Shown here: positions 15,603 to 23,946 of the stretch, in pieces | Position numbering within the stretch: the first letter of the stretch is position 1 | Layout of the letters: each line of letters opens with the position of its first letter | The notes under the pieces: generated by a model | What the model saw: only the letters and a program-made list of their open reading frames with translations | Databases searched by the model: none | Told to the model about the DNA's origin: nothing | Assembly: GCF_900141705.1 (NCBI RefSeq) | Contig: NZ_FQYM01000027.1 | Span: forward strand, 1-37,857 | Direction: 5' to 3' | Length of the DNA: 37,857 nt | Source of the DNA: Fibrobacter sp. UWP2 | GTDB lineage: Bacteria; Fibrobacterota; Fibrobacteria; Fibrobacterales; Fibrobacteraceae | Made by a program: the position numbers and the translations under genes

Positions 15603-15633
15603 CAATTTTACATTCCACATTTCACATCTTCAA

Positions 15634-16755
15634 TTAGAAGAAGCTTCCTTTGATGCCGACGGCGATGGTCCACTGTTGTCCCAAGTCGCTCCAGTCGGGA
15701 GCATTCCATTCCTTCATCGGCTTTTCGCTGTATTCGTCGTCCGGGTCCGCTCCGCCCGCCTTATCGTGAATCGGCAGCGAGAACGCAACAAACACCGGAA
15801 TGTCGGCGCTGGAGAATTCCAGACCATACACGAGGGCAGCCGACCACGCCTGGTGATCGGGATCCGGCTTGGGGTCGTAAGTGCCGACCTTCTCGGAGGC
15901 AATCCAGGCGACACCCAGCGGTGCCGAGAACGTGAGGCCAAACGAATGAACAAAACCCGGGATGCCGCGGTAACCGTAGGCAATCGAGCCTCCTACAGAA
16001 GGCGGCGTGAAGGCGCCCAGGTCGTTTTCGCCATACGGCTTGAAACGGTACTCAAAGCGGTCGCCCTCGGTCTCGATGTTTTCCCAGTAGCTGTCGTTGA
16101 ATTCGTTTTCGCCCGAAATCAAGTGCATGGCAAACGGGTGCGTATAAGTCAACCCGTAAAGCCAAATGCCCTTGTCGGTATCGCGGCTATAGTCCCAGCC
16201 GAGAGTAAGGGAATAAAGGCCCGAACCCTTCTGGAAACTGCTCGGCAAAAATTCTTGGTTCGCATCAGTGCCGCGCTTAATATCGTACTGACCCGTTGGA
16301 ATAGTGAGGCTTGCCGAAAGCGACGCCGCACCGCCGCTGCCAATGGTCTTGCTAAAGTCGAAAGAAATGTCTCCCATGCCGCCCGTGGACTTGTCCGTCG
16401 GGTTCTGGTTGCTGCGGTACTGCACTTCGCCCTGGTGCGAAACGAATGGAATCGAGACGCCCAGCTTGGTGGACCAAGTCGGCTTGATGGAAAAATGCGG
16501 AGTCATGGTGAGCGCAGAGAAATTCTGACCCACGTTGTACTTGGTGAACACTTCGGTTTCCAGGTAACCGCCCGAAACGCCCTGGCCAATCCACTTGATG
16601 CCATCGCCGCTACCGCCGCCACTGCCGCCAGCGCCGCACCCGCCAATGGACTCCCACGGTGTCGCCGGAGTCACAGGCGCATGGTATGCCGCAAAAAAAG
16701 TAACAGAAGCGACAACCGCCAAAGCACAACTTTCAATCAAGAATTTCTTTTTCAT
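15634..16755 (-). CDS. putative outer-membrane beta-barrel protein
   Basis: A 373-residue exported protein I cannot place in a named family. It starts MKKKF with a hydrophobic signal segment (about 6-24), followed by a Gly/Ser-rich stretch (GGCGAGGSGGGSGDG, about 38-52). The body has many short amphipathic Gly/aromatic strands (SLTLGWDYS, SIAYGYRG, LTFSAPLGVAW) and ends with ...GIKGSFF, a terminal Phe typical of outer-membrane barrels. The ATG at 16755 has GAGG six bases upstream and is preferred to a GTG at 16767 that overlaps the preceding stop. It follows the lipoprotein gene with an 8-base gap and is last in the purT transcription unit. Confidence 0.68.
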   Translation of the reverse strand: MKKKFLIESCALAVVASVTFFAAYHAPVTPATPWESIGGCGAGGSGGGSGDGIKWIGQGVSGGYLETEVFTKYNVGQNFSALTMTPHFSIKPTWSTKLGVSIPFVSHQGEVQYRSNQNPTDKSTGGMGDISFDFSKTIGSGGAASLSASLTIPTGQYDIKRGTDANQEFLPSSFQKGSGLYSLTLGWDYSRDTDKGIWLYGLTYTHPFAMHLISGENEFNDSYWENIETEGDRFEYRFKPYGENDLGAFTPPSVGGSIAYGYRGIPGFVHSFGLTFSAPLGVAWIASEKVGTYDPKPDPDHQAWSAALVYGLEFSSADIPVFVAFSLPIHDKAGGADPDDEYSEKPMKEWNAPDWSDLGQQWTIAVGIKGSFF

Positions 16756-16763
16756 GTCGTGCC

Positions 16764-17948
16764 TCACGGGAGTTCAAGCAAATAAGCGTTATTGGTGCCG
16801 GTGGCAATGAACTTGCCGTCGGGAGAACGACCACCTGTTAGCGGAACAGGAGCCAGTTCACGAATTTCGCCAAGCCATTCAAAGGCGAGGTCGCTCGGGG
16901 CGTTTGCCGCAAGGCTAATCTCGCGCATCACGGTGCGACCCACGGAACCATCCTGCACCGAAGTCTCGGCAAGGTCGTTCTTGTTGAGCATCTGCGAACC
17001 GGAGGGGAACTCCGCCCACAGCACAAAGAGACGTCCGCCAAAAGCGAACCAGTGCGGTTGCGCCGGCGCCGACATCATGCCGGTCTCCTGCTCTATCTTG
17101 ACCGCGGTCGACGTCGCCGAGAGCTCCTGGATGTAGGCTTCCCACGTGGTGGAGTTCTCGACCATGTTGTAAACTACAAAGTTTCCGTCCGGCGAAATCA
17201 GGGGACTGTCAATGCTCCAGCTGCTGCGGCCTGCGGGCTTCTTCAATGTGACGGCCTTCTTGAGTCCGCCATTCGCGAAGTCAACAAAAACAATTTCGTC
17301 CTTCTTGGTCACGTACGTCAACCGGACGTTCTTGGTGCCAAAGAATCCCTCGACTGTGGAATCCGACGCGGCATCCGTCGAGTCCGTGCGGTCGAGGGCG
17401 TCTTCGCCCACCCACACGTGCGGCGTCGCGAATTCGCCAATGCCCTTGGTGTAGAACCAGAACTTTTTCTTGTCGCTCATGCGGGCGGCAAAAATTCCAT
17501 AATCCAAGTTCTCGCAAGCCTTGCTGCCATCCAGATCGTAGGCGCGCAGTGCGACAACGTAGTTCGCGTGGGTGCTCCACTCCGGATCCTGGAACTGGCA
17601 TTCCCCGGCTTCCTTGTCGATCATCATGTACCAGTTGACGTTGCCTGCCGTATCGGAGACCGTAAGGCGGTCGTGTTGCTCCACGCGGGTCGTCGTGTAG
17701 ATGGAATCGGGAGGCTTCACGTTTAGCTTGCCGCTAAAATTGAGCCAAAGCATCGAGGCCGGGTAGTTCTCCATGTCGTTGCTCACGGATGGGTTGCATA
17801 TCTGCTTCCCGCCGTTCACGAGGAAAAGCGTCCCCATCTCGGAAGTCTGGCTCGAGGCAGATTCAATTTCCTCCGCCTCGAAGGGCTCAGGGCTGTAACA
17901 GGCGGCCAGCAATAGCGCGACGCCGGGTATTGCGTATAACTTTCTCAT
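16764..17948 (-). CDS. putative lipoprotein with WD40/TolB-like repeats
   Basis: A 394-residue protein with a clear lipoprotein signal: MRKLYAIPGVALLLAAC, Cys17 being the lipidated residue. Two segments match the PD40 repeat seen in TolB-type beta-propellers, LISPDGNFVVYNMV and RSPDGKFIATGT, so the C-terminal part may be a propeller, possibly incomplete. Several cysteines lie in the first half. The ATG at 17948 is used; upstream in-frame sequence overlaps purT and has no signal character. It lies between purT and a barrel-protein gene, 25 and 8 bases away, so lipoprotein and barrel are a likely pair. Confidence 0.7.
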   Translation of the reverse strand: MRKLYAIPGVALLLAACYSPEPFEAEEIESASSQTSEMGTLFLVNGGKQICNPSVSNDMENYPASMLWLNFSGKLNVKPPDSIYTTTRVEQHDRLTVSDTAGNVNWYMMIDKEAGECQFQDPEWSTHANYVVALRAYDLDGSKACENLDYGIFAARMSDKKKFWFYTKGIGEFATPHVWVGEDALDRTDSTDAASDSTVEGFFGTKNVRLTYVTKKDEIVFVDFANGGLKKAVTLKKPAGRSSWSIDSPLISPDGNFVVYNMVENSTTWEAYIQELSATSTAVKIEQETGMMSAPAQPHWFAFGGRLFVLWAEFPSGSQMLNKNDLAETSVQDGSVGRTVMREISLAANAPSDLAFEWLGEIRELAPVPLTGGRSPDGKFIATGTNNAYLLELP

Positions 17949-17955
17949 CGGTTCC

Positions 17956-17961
17956 AATATA
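17956..17961 (-). promoter_or_regulatory. possible -10 element of a leaderless promoter inside the purT-lipoprotein gap
   Basis: TATATT on the minus strand ends seven bases before the ATG at 17948, in the 25-base gap after purT. No strong ribosome-binding site is present. It would let the lipoprotein/barrel pair be expressed independently of purT. Confidence 0.35.
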
Positions 17962-17973
17962 AGATATTTTCGC

Positions 17974-19158
17974 TTAAAGCTTGACCTGCACCTTCTCGCG
18001 CATGGCCATGACCTGCGCCTTGGCCTTTTCCACCGTGTCGCGGCGGGCAAGCAACACGCCCAGGCGGCGGTGGCCCTTGAGTTCGGGCTTGCCAAACAGG
18101 CGGAGTGCGGTGTCGGGTTCAGCGAGAACATCTTCCAGGCCGCCGAACTTCACATGGTCGGAATTGCCGTCCACTACAATTGCCTTCGAGGCGCTCGGGC
18201 CGTGGAAAGCGATGTTCGGGATGGGCAGGCCGAGAATCGCGCGGGCATGCAATGCGAATTCAGACAAATCCTGCGAAATCAAAGTCACCATGCCGGTATC
18301 GTGCGGGCGCGGGGAAACTTCGCTGAACAGCACCTGGTCCTTGCACACGAACAGTTCCACGCCAAAGATGCCGCGGCCACCGAGGGCGTCGGTAATCTTT
18401 TTTGCGATGTCCTTCGCCTGTTCCAGGAGTTCGGGTTTCATCGGCTGGGGCTGCCAGGATTCCTGGTAGTCGCCGCCCACCTGATGGTGACCCACCGGTT
18501 CAAGGAAGCTGGTACCGCCCACATGGCGCACCGTGAGGAGTGTAATCTCGTAATCGAACGGCACAAAGCCTTCCACAATCACGCGGCTGGCGTGACCGGT
18601 ACGGCCCTCGTGCTGGGAAATGTCCCACGACTTCTGGATGTCGGCCTCCGTCTTGATGACGCTCTGGCCGTGGCCCGAAGAACTCATCACCGGCTTCACC
18701 ACGCAGGGGATGCCGATTTCCTTGACGGCCTTCTGGAAATCCTCGAAGTTGTCGGCAAAGCGGTACGGGCTCGTCTTGAGGCCCAGCTCTTCGGCGGCGA
18801 GGCGGCGGATGCCCTCGCGGTTCATCGTGAGCTTGGTGGCCTTCGCGGTCGGGATGACGTTGAAGCCTTCCTTCTCAAGTTCCACGAGCGTGTCGGTCGC
18901 AATCGCCTCGACTTCCGGGACGATGTAGTCGGGCTTCTCCAGTTCAATCACGCGGCGCAGTTCGGCACCGTCGAGCATGTTGATGACGTGGCTCCTGTGG
19001 GCCACCTGCATGCCGGGCGCATTGGCATAACGGTCCACGGCGATAACCTCAACGCCGAGACGCATCATCTCGATGATGACTTCCTTGCCGAGCTCGCCCG
19101 CTCCGCAAAACAGCACCTTCGTGGCGCTAGAACTTAGAGGTGTACCGATTTCTGCCAT
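17974..19158 (-). CDS. purT: formate-dependent phosphoribosylglycinamide formyltransferase PurT
   Basis: Uses ATP and formate to formylate GAR in the third step of purine synthesis, replacing the folate-dependent PurN. The 394-residue protein is the family length and is an ATP-grasp enzyme: N-terminal nucleotide-binding [13 protein letters not shown], Glu-rich [11 protein letters not shown], the ATP loop [14 protein letters not shown] with K155, and the family signature [28 protein letters not shown] region near 266-293 (E268, E280 and R284 likely in metal or phosphate binding). AAGGAG stands six bases before the ATG, and TATATT further upstream could be its -10. It heads a unit that continues into two envelope genes, with no other purine gene nearby. 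Confidence 0.95.
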   Translation of the reverse strand: MAEIGTPLSSSATKVLFCGAGELGKEVIIEMMRLGVEVIAVDRYANAPGMQVAHRSHVINMLDGAELRRVIELEKPDYIVPEVEAIATDTLVELEKEGFNVIPTAKATKLTMNREGIRRLAAEELGLKTSPYRFADNFEDFQKAVKEIGIPCVVKPVMSSSGHGQSVIKTEADIQKSWDISQHEGRTGHASRVIVEGFVPFDYEITLLTVRHVGGTSFLEPVGHHQVGGDYQESWQPQPMKPELLEQAKDIAKKITDALGGRGIFGVELFVCKDQVLFSEVSPRPHDTGMVTLISQDLSEFALHARAILGLPIPNIAFHGPSASKAIVVDGNSDHVKFGGLEDVLAEPDTALRLFGKPELKGHRRLGVLLARRDTVEKAKAQVMAMREKVQVKL

Positions 19159-19275
19159 AAAAAACTCCTTGGTTTGCCTTAAATATAAGAATAGACGAGA
19201 AAGAAGAGGGCCATGACGTCGAGACCTACGGGATGACTTTTGACAAGAGAGTGTCTTAAGGACATGCTTGGCCCC

Positions 19276-20478
19276 TTAATAATAGCTGCGTACCGCCATG
19301 ATATTGAAATTGCCAACGGTACTGTCTGCAGCCTGGATCTTGAAACGGACCGCACCAAGGGACTTTGCTATTTCGTCGCCAGTGATTTTCGCCTTACCCC
19401 AGCCGGCCTGTTTAAATTGAGCCCAGCTCTTGCAAACCTCGTCGCCCGTTTCAGACTTCGAGAGAGTAACAAATGGGATATCATATCCCAAAAGGGCACC
19501 ATCCATCTCATCTCCCATGCTGAGTTCCAGTACCGCATTGACATCGACCGTGTAGGTAATGCAGATACCGCCCCAGGCAGAGACATCGGCGACATCGATC
19601 GAAGAACCATCGGCATCCGCTTCGCCTGCGACATTGAAGGCCACGCCGACAAACGGTTTATAAACCAAAGTTCCGGCATCAAGGATGAACTTACCACAGA
19701 CACCCCCGCATTCGTCAATGACCGGGTCTAAGGCATATTCGTAATAATCGTTACCGAGAGCAACAGGCCATTCTATTCGAGAGTTTCCTCCATCCATGGA
19801 GTCATCAAAGATATACCAATAGCCGGCCGTCTCCGTGCCGTTGTCGGCGCCCGTATTCACATAATACTCCCCTATATAGCCCTCCCAAGTCATGAATCCA
19901 CTATGGTATGTCGGCGGGGTGATTATTGGAGTATAGGAGGAACTGGATATGTTCGGAATGTTTACGGAAGAGCTGGACATTCCTGGGAAAAATACAGAAG
20001 AACTAGACAGTCCCGGCATAATCAAAACCGAAGACGACGAACGCGAGATTGCCGCCAAAATAGAATCCATCATATGCAGGGTCAACGTATCCGGATCCAG
20101 GACACCTGCCGAAGACGACGAACTATTAACCATGACATCCGGGCCTTCCCTACGTATCACCCATTTCCCGTCATAGCAGGCATAGAAGGATTTTTCGTCT
20201 TTCACGTAAGCGTCCATACCTTCCCGCTTTGCCGAGCAGACAAAAAGTTCATCGTACGAAGATACAATAAGCATGTCTTCGATTTCCGAGGACATTGCTT
20301 TCTGGGAAGACGAAGACTTCTTGGACGAAGAAGACCCTTCGTCATCGCCGACATCATCCGTTTTCGAAACGGCGTTTTTCGATTCCGATCCGCCTATGGG
20401 GTTGAATTCCGTCTCGGCAGTGCAACCTGCGAGAATAACCGCCAAAGTAAGCGGGAAAAAGATTTTTCTCAAAGCCAT
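19276..20478 (-). CDS. secreted lipoprotein with serine-run linkers and a beta-sandwich-like C-terminus
   Basis: A 400-residue exported protein with a lipobox at ILAGC (Cys19). Ser/Lys-rich tracts follow (about 49-64), then a C81...C101-x4-W106 module, another Ser tract, and four serine runs separated by short PG-containing pieces (147-181). The C-terminal domain (about 190-400) opens with GYWYIFDD...GGNSR and ends with NFNIMAVRSYY, a pattern like carbohydrate-binding beta-sandwich modules; this is tentative. Such linkers are common in secreted Fibrobacter proteins. GGGG lies six bases before the ATG. It is preceded by a 108-base gap and TATATT around 20508-20515, a likely promoter. Confidence 0.72.
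   Translation of the reverse strand: MALRKIFFPLTLAVILAGCTAETEFNPIGGSESKNAVSKTDDVGDDEGSSSSKKSSSSQKAMSSEIEDMLIVSSYDELFVCSAKREGMDAYVKDEKSFYACYDGKWVIRREGPDVMVNSSSSSAGVLDPDTLTLHMMDSILAAISRSSSSVLIMPGLSSSSVFFPGMSSSSVNIPNISSSSYTPIITPPTYHSGFMTWEGYIGEYYVNTGADNGTETAGYWYIFDDSMDGGNSRIEWPVALGNDYYEYALDPVIDECGGVCGKFILDAGTLVYKPFVGVAFNVAGEADADGSSIDVADVSAWGGICITYTVDVNAVLELSMGDEMDGALLGYDIPFVTLSKSETGDEVCKSWAQFKQAGWGKAKITGDEIAKSLGAVRFKIQAADSTVGNFNIMAVRSYY
19936..20040 (-). repeat. four serine-run linker repeats within the lipoprotein gene
   Basis: Residues 147-181 of the lipoprotein contain four copies of SSSS, each followed by five to seven residues such as VLIMPGL, VFFPGM and VNIPNI. Spacing is about 10 residues (30 bases). 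This is a flexible linker, visible as repeated serine codons, and could vary in copy number between strains. Confidence 0.75.
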
Positions 20479-20586
20479 ATGGAACCCCTTTTTAACTTCT
20501 CTAAATCAATATATACTTATTTCCTTGGATTGACCAGCCCCCGGCCACCTGGCAAAGCCAGCATGGTAACAGAAATCACAAAAACG

Positions 20587-22122
20587 CTAGAATTTCATGT
20601 CGACAGGGTTAAAGTTGAACTTGACGCCAGATCGAATCCAGCCGTCAATCCCGTCGTCGCCGCGGACGTGGCCGAGATTTTCGTAAATGCGGGCACCACC
20701 GCCCAGGTAGAAACCGAACCAATAGGTCATCTGCATCTTGTAGAGCACGTCCAGCAGGTACTGCGCCTCTTCAACACCCGAAGGGGACTTGTCTCCACCC
20801 TCGAGCGCGACGTTATAATCCGTGTACATTTCCTTGTCGCCCTGACGCAGCCAGGCAAGCGTTACAGAAAGCGAATGTACCCTGTTGCTCCAGCCGAAAT
20901 CGAACCACATATCGAGGGCATCGGCTCCACGGCGATACCCGATAGGATAATCCACGAAGTAAGCATCAGCGTAATTCGGGTCGTCCTGTTCGCGGTAGTT
21001 GCTGCGATAATTTCGGCGGCTCGTGTACTTGAGCAGAGGCAACTTGCTATTGTTTGCCACGGGGTCAGTGCGCACCACATCCAGACGCCACGAGAATTTT
21101 CCGTACCTGGCGGTCTGCAATTCGTGATAATAGCCCACCAGGTAGTTGATAACGGAGCGGCTCGTGCCCTTGTCGTCGTCTTCGCCGACCGGGCTATTGA
21201 TGTCTTCCATGTTCACCTGGGTATAGAACCGGGCCCCGTTAGAGGTCTTGTAGCCAAATTCGGCAGACGTCGCCGCCGACGTGTAGCCGGTCGCGTAGTT
21301 GTCGTGCCAATAAATAAAGGGACTCATCGAGCGGAACTCGGGAGCCTTGCCGCCAATCATGCTCTGTTCGGCCACATAAACCCAGAACTTGTCCGTTTCG
21401 ACACCGAAGCGGTGGAACATGAACGTCTTGATATTGTCGGTATAGGTACGGTTGCGCTGATTCGCCACCTGTTTCGAAGGTTCCGTACATTTCTGGGCAT
21501 AGGCTTCCGTGCCTTCGGGCGGGCATCCCGTATCGGGATCCACGTCATCACCGTACAGCCAGGCGTTCAGGGAGCTGAACAAGAAATCGTAGCGGAAGAT
21601 TCCGGGAGTAAACTTCCAGTGCACGCCGTCATGGTACGGGGCTCCCCCTACCAAGATGTCGTTTTTCGAAACCATCAGGTCGTCTACCGCGAAGCGACCG
21701 AACTGGACAAAGCCCACCGGATTGTACCACTTGGCGTAGGCGTTGTTCGGGACATTGATGTCGAGCTCGCTCGGGTCGTACGTAAAGTTGCTGTGCAAGT
21801 CGTCCTGGTACCAGGCCTCGATATCGCGGCGAAGCGGGGCTTCCAGGAGCACGTGAAAACTCTTGTAACCGGCGCGGAAACTGAGCGTAAAGAACGGATC
21901 CAGGTAGTCTTCGTAGCTGCGGGCGTTTTCGAGCGGAATCTGCAGACCGCGCCAGTTGGAACCAAACCAGTCCGCCGTATCGACCGCGAAAGTCGGGTCC
22001 GTGGGGCCGCCGTTCAAACCGAAGTTGAAGTCGGTGCCAATTTGGAAATAGCCGTCCTCGGCCAGCGCCACGCCAGCCATCAAGAACAAGCAAACAACCA
22101 AATGCTGCAACTTCAAGAGCAT
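20587..22122 (-). CDS. putative outer-membrane barrel protein, possibly related to capsule-assembly Wzi
   Basis: A 511-residue exported protein: signal peptide MLLKLQHLVVCLFLMAGVALA, then a long series of aromatic- and Gly-rich strands. Segments QFGRFAVDDLMVSKNDILVGG and, near the C-terminus, YPIGYRRGADALDMWFDFGW recall the Wzi/capsule-assembly barrel family, in which a 'G-x-G' lead-in and a terminal 'G..lGh..G.dad.l' pattern occur; this comes from memory and is only suggestive. The ATG at 22122 is chosen because an upstream in-frame extension would include the ftsZ terminator. Downstream, 20479-20586 holds no clear terminator. Confidence 0.6.
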   Translation of the reverse strand: MLLKLQHLVVCLFLMAGVALAEDGYFQIGTDFNFGLNGGPTDPTFAVDTADWFGSNWRGLQIPLENARSYEDYLDPFFTLSFRAGYKSFHVLLEAPLRRDIEAWYQDDLHSNFTYDPSELDINVPNNAYAKWYNPVGFVQFGRFAVDDLMVSKNDILVGGAPYHDGVHWKFTPGIFRYDFLFSSLNAWLYGDDVDPDTGCPPEGTEAYAQKCTEPSKQVANQRNRTYTDNIKTFMFHRFGVETDKFWVYVAEQSMIGGKAPEFRSMSPFIYWHDNYATGYTSAATSAEFGYKTSNGARFYTQVNMEDINSPVGEDDDKGTSRSVINYLVGYYHELQTARYGKFSWRLDVVRTDPVANNSKLPLLKYTSRRNYRSNYREQDDPNYADAYFVDYPIGYRRGADALDMWFDFGWSNRVHSLSVTLAWLRQGDKEMYTDYNVALEGGDKSPSGVEEAQYLLDVLYKMQMTYWFGFYLGGGARIYENLGHVRGDDGIDGWIRSGVKFNFNPVDMKF

Positions 22123-22128
22123 GCTGGT

Positions 22129-22134
22129 AATATA
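22129..22134 (-). promoter_or_regulatory. possible -10 element of a leaderless promoter for the 511-residue barrel gene
   Basis: TATATT on the minus strand ends six bases before the ATG at 22122 and no Shine-Dalgarno sequence lies between. It lies just downstream of the ftsZ terminator at 22170-22204, so this gene needs its own promoter. Confidence 0.4.
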
Positions 22135-22169
22135 ACAAAAAGAGTGGCTTGGCAGGAGCGAGCGATATA

Positions 22170-22204
22170 AGAAAGGCTGCCCGGGCAGGGAGACCCAGGC
22201 AGCC
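22170..22204 (-). terminator. rho-independent terminator of the dcw operon after ftsZ
   Basis: On the minus strand GGCTGCC (22198-22204) pairs with GGCAGCC (22175-22181). After one mismatch, GGG/CCC extends the stem, leaving an eight-base loop. TTTCTTATAT follows. It lies about 110 bases after the ftsZ stop and separates the dcw cluster from the barrel gene. Confidence 0.82.
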
Positions 22205-22218
22205 CCTTGTGTTGTGGT

Positions 22219-22238
22219 AGGCACGCTCACGCGTACCC
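22219..22238 (-). other. GNRA-tetraloop hairpin in the ftsZ 3' untranslated region
   Basis: The minus-strand RNA would form GUACGC-GUGA-GCGUGC (six pairs including one G-U, extendable by one or two) capped by a GUGA tetraloop of the GNRA class. It sits directly before the terminator hairpin. It may stabilise the 3' end or be part of a 3'-derived small RNA; neither is shown. Confidence 0.45.
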
Positions 22239-22316
22239 GTGTGTGTGTTTATCTTCTTGACAGAAGCTCTACTACAAAGACGTTTCCATCAGCAACGGGA
22301 CAAAAACCGTCACCGA

Positions 22317-23909
22317 CTAAAACGAGTCTCCGCCCATGCGGAGGAATGCCGGCAGGTCGTAGTCCACACCGTTCGTCTTGAGAGAATCCTCAGGATACTT
22401 CAAGTTGCGCGGCTGCGGAGCCGGGGCCGACTGCACGGCAGGCTGTTCAATGGCGGCCTGCTGGCGGGTGTAAGCCGGAGTCGAGGCGTAGTTGCCGTTG
22501 GAAAGAAGGTCGGCGTCGGCAACTTCGGGCATTTCCTGGGTTTCAGGCAATGTGGCCGTAGCGGTCGTCACCAGTTCTTCTTCGCAGGTCTGCGACTGGG
22601 CGTTAAAATTAACGGAACCAAATGCGGTCGTGGGGGCCGAATTGGCAGAAATCACCGGCATCGGGATGGTTCCGTGAGCCAAGGCTTCAAAATTGAAAGC
22701 CGTCGGACGCGGAGTCGCGGCAACCGGCTGCGGTGCGACCTGCTGCGGGGCGGGAGCCACTTCCTGCGCGGCGGCCTGAGCCTGGACGGCCTGCGGAGCA
22801 CCGAGTGAAGTTGCCAAATCAGCGGGCTTCGACGGCTGCGGCATGGAGGCCGACGTGAAGGAGCCTGCAGCAAACATCGGGGCAGCCGCTTCCTGCTTCA
22901 GCGTGGAGCCGCCGCAACCCGTCGCAATGATGGTGATGCAGACCTTGTCGCCCAATTCAGGCAGCATGATATCGCCCATAATGATGTTCGGGTCGTTCTT
23001 GTCGCTCACAGCGTCGCGGATGTGTTCCATCGCTTCGCAATATTCGACCATGGAGAAGTTCTCGCCATGGGAAACGTTCACGAGCACGCCAGTAGCACCG
23101 TCCACGTTGATGTCTTCAAGGAGCGGCGAAGAGAGAGCCAAGTCCGTGGCCCTGATACCGCGATTTTCGCCTTCGGCAATGCCTGTACCCATCAGGGCGC
23201 TGCCGCCGTTGGTCATCACCGTCTTGATGTCGGCAAAATCCACGTGAATAAGACCGTGACGGAACATAATGTCGCAAATGCTGCGCACAGCGTTACCGAG
23301 AATTTCGTCGGTCAGCCTAAAAGCGCTATCGAGAGTCATGTTCTTGTCGGTGCTCTGCACCACGCCCATCAGCTTTTCGTTGTCCACCACAATCATGGTA
23401 TCAACGGCAGAACGCAGATTCTGGATGCCTTCAGAGGCGAGAGAGCCACGGCGCTTGCCTTCGAACTTGAACGGCTTGGTCACCACAGCCACAGTCAAGA
23501 TGCCCAATTCACGAGCAACCTTGCCTACGACCGGTGCAGCACCAGTACCCGTTCCACCGCCCATGCCGGCAGTGATGAAGACCATGTCGGCGCCAACCAT
23601 GGCTTCCTTCAGTTCTTCAATGTTCTCTTCGGCGGCCTTGCAGCCGACTTCCGGCTTCATGCCGGCACCAAGCGACTTCGTCGTCTTTTGACCAATGGCA
23701 ATCTTGTGATCGGCAAGACTCAGTTCCAGAGCCTTGGCATCCGTATTCACGGCGTAGTATTCCACGCCTTCAATTTCCATTTTGACCATGCGGTTCACAG
23801 TGTTGCCACCGGCACCGCCGACGCCAAAGACTTTGACCTTGGCATTGTTGAGGGTTGAGTCATCCATCACGATGTGTGATGTACCGTTGTTGTTTTCGAA
23901 TTCACTCAT
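22317..23909 (-). CDS. ftsZ: cell division GTPase FtsZ
   Basis: Tubulin-like GTPase that forms the Z-ring at midcell. The 530-residue protein has the nucleotide-binding VFGVGGAGGNTVNRM (27-41), the tubulin signature GGGTGTG (117-123) and the T7 region (NGGSALMGTG, about 234-243). The folded core ends near 340. A Pro/Ala/Gln-rich disordered linker of about 165 residues leads to a conserved C-terminal peptide, DYDLPAFLRM, that binds FtsA. The protein is longer than the usual 380-400 residues because of this linker. The ATG at 23909 has GGGAG seven bases upstream and is preferred over an earlier in-frame start inside ftsA. It is the last dcw gene, 37 bases after ftsA. Confidence 0.97.
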   Translation of the reverse strand: MSEFENNNGTSHIVMDDSTLNNAKVKVFGVGGAGGNTVNRMVKMEIEGVEYYAVNTDAKALELSLADHKIAIGQKTTKSLGAGMKPEVGCKAAEENIEELKEAMVGADMVFITAGMGGGTGTGAAPVVGKVARELGILTVAVVTKPFKFEGKRRGSLASEGIQNLRSAVDTMIVVDNEKLMGVVQSTDKNMTLDSAFRLTDEILGNAVRSICDIMFRHGLIHVDFADIKTVMTNGGSALMGTGIAEGENRGIRATDLALSSPLLEDINVDGATGVLVNVSHGENFSMVEYCEAMEHIRDAVSDKNDPNIIMGDIMLPELGDKVCITIIATGCGGSTLKQEAAAPMFAAGSFTSASMPQPSKPADLATSLGAPQAVQAQAAAQEVAPAPQQVAPQPVAATPRPTAFNFEALAHGTIPMPVISANSAPTTAFGSVNFNAQSQTCEEELVTTATATLPETQEMPEVADADLLSNGNYASTPAYTRQQAAIEQPAVQSAPAPQPRNLKYPEDSLKTNGVDYDLPAFLRMGGDSF

Positions 23910-23946
23910 AGTGTATCTCCCTGATATGATTGTGAGTGGTTTGTTG

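Noticed and set aside
19903-22170. 755-residue plus-strand open frame
   Set aside because: It runs antisense across two minus-strand genes and the intergenic gap between them. The composition is a codon-bias shadow, whereas the minus-strand products have signal peptides and ribosome-binding or promoter signals.
22123-22230. 36-residue N-terminal extension of the 511-residue barrel gene
   Set aside because: It would overlap the ftsZ terminator and lacks signal-peptide character; the ATG at 22122 begins a proper signal peptide.
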